Below, one piece after another: positions 11,818 to 12,106 of a DNA stretch of 12,106 bases. This DNA comes from Spirochaetia bacterium (GTDB taxonomy: Bacteria > Spirochaetota > Spirochaetia > Treponematales > Treponemataceae): NCBI GenBank assembly GCA_900770075.1, contig CAAGIZ010000157.1:1-12106 (forward strand), given 5' to 3'. The notes beneath the pieces are model-generated. The model was not told the origin of the DNA and searched no databases. It saw only the letters and a program-made list of their open reading frames with translations. The position numbers were made by a program, and so were the translations under genes. The stretch's first letter is position 1. Every line of letters starts with the position of its first letter.

Positions 11818-12106
11818 ATGGCAGTTGTAACCATGAAGAGTTTGCTTGAATCTGGTGTACATTTCGGTCATCAGGTTAAGCGTTGGGATCCACGCATGAA
11901 GAAATACATCTTCGCACAGCGCAATGGAATCCACATCATCGATTTGCAGAAGACAATCGGTGCAATCAAAGACAGCTACGAGGCTGTACGCAAAGTAGTA
12001 ACATCTGGAAAGTCAGTTCTTTTCGTTGGTACAAAAAAACAGGCACAGCAGGCAGTTCAGAAAGAAGCAGAACGCTGCGGAATGTACTATGTAAACAACC
12101 GCTGGC
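11818..12106 (+). CDS. rpsB: Ribosomal protein uS2, N-terminal part (3' end outside window)
   Basis: The first 96 codons of small-subunit protein S2. The translation from the ATG at 11818 reads M-A-V-V-T-M-K-S-L-L-E-S-G-V-H-F-G-H, then W-D-P-R-M, Y-I-F-A-Q-R-N-G-I-H-I-I-D-L, and F-V-G-T-K-K-Q-A-Q, all diagnostic of bacterial S2. AAGGAG (11805-11810) lies 7 nt before the ATG, an ideal site, so this start is preferred over the in-frame ATG at codon 6. tsf commonly follows rpsB in bacteria but would lie beyond the window. Confidence 0.96.
   Translation, partial: MAVVTMKSLLESGVHFGHQVKRWDPRMKKYIFAQRNGIHIIDLQKTIGAIKDSYEAVRKVVTSGKSVLFVGTKKQAQQAVQKEAERCGMYYVNNRW

Noticed and set aside
1..12106. CRISPR array, toxin-antitoxin or phage genes
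   Set aside because: No regularly spaced repeats, no small paired genes of such families and no phage structural motifs were seen.

Overview
The window looks like chromosomal DNA of a spirochaete, most likely a host-associated Treponema. That is inferred from the type of housekeeping genes, the coaD-rpmF-acpP-rnc order, SLH and formylglycine-enzyme-like exported proteins, and A/T-rich consensus promoters. I could not run a search to confirm the genus.

Layout. 1-652: 3' end of threonine synthase (thrC, +), meeting tail to tail, with a 1-bp gap, a dCMP deaminase gene (-). 1361-2665: AzgA-type purine permease (-) with its own promoter and terminator. 2681-3092: a G+C-rich hairpin block, then tRNA-Gly(UCC) (-) with promoter and terminator. 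3139-7111: a 4-kb insertion with IS-type inverted ends and a 6-bp target duplication. It carries two predicted exported proteins (a formylglycine-generating-enzyme-fold protein and an SLH-domain protein, one operon) and a decayed transposase. 7092-9205: rnc, acpP, rpmF and coaD, all on the minus strand. 9260-10825: a lipoprotein and a HEAT-like exported protein (+). 10901-10974: tRNA-Arg(CCG) (-). 11087-12106: maf and the 5' part of rpsB (+).

The main result is the insertion. Its right inverted end lies inside the 3' end of rnc, so the last six RNase III residues and the stop codon come from the element. Removing 3139-7111 and one copy of the duplication TATTTA on paper restores an rnc frame that ends E-L-N-K-K-K-stop, which is strong internal evidence for the event. 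The left end is present twice as an identical 50-bp direct repeat (3139-3188 and 6597-6646) that brackets the two cargo genes, so this is an IS derivative that has acquired passengers. Its own transposase is broken, so any movement would need a transposase supplied in trans.

A second pattern crosses the window. Several genes without a clear Shine-Dalgarno have a promoter whose -10 box lies only 6-8 nt before the ATG, twice as TGATAAAAT-N8-ATG, suggesting leaderless mRNAs. Other genes (permease, rnc, acpP, rpmF, HEAT-like, maf, rpsB, SLH) have ordinary ribosome binding sites. rpmF has two near-consensus tandem promoters.
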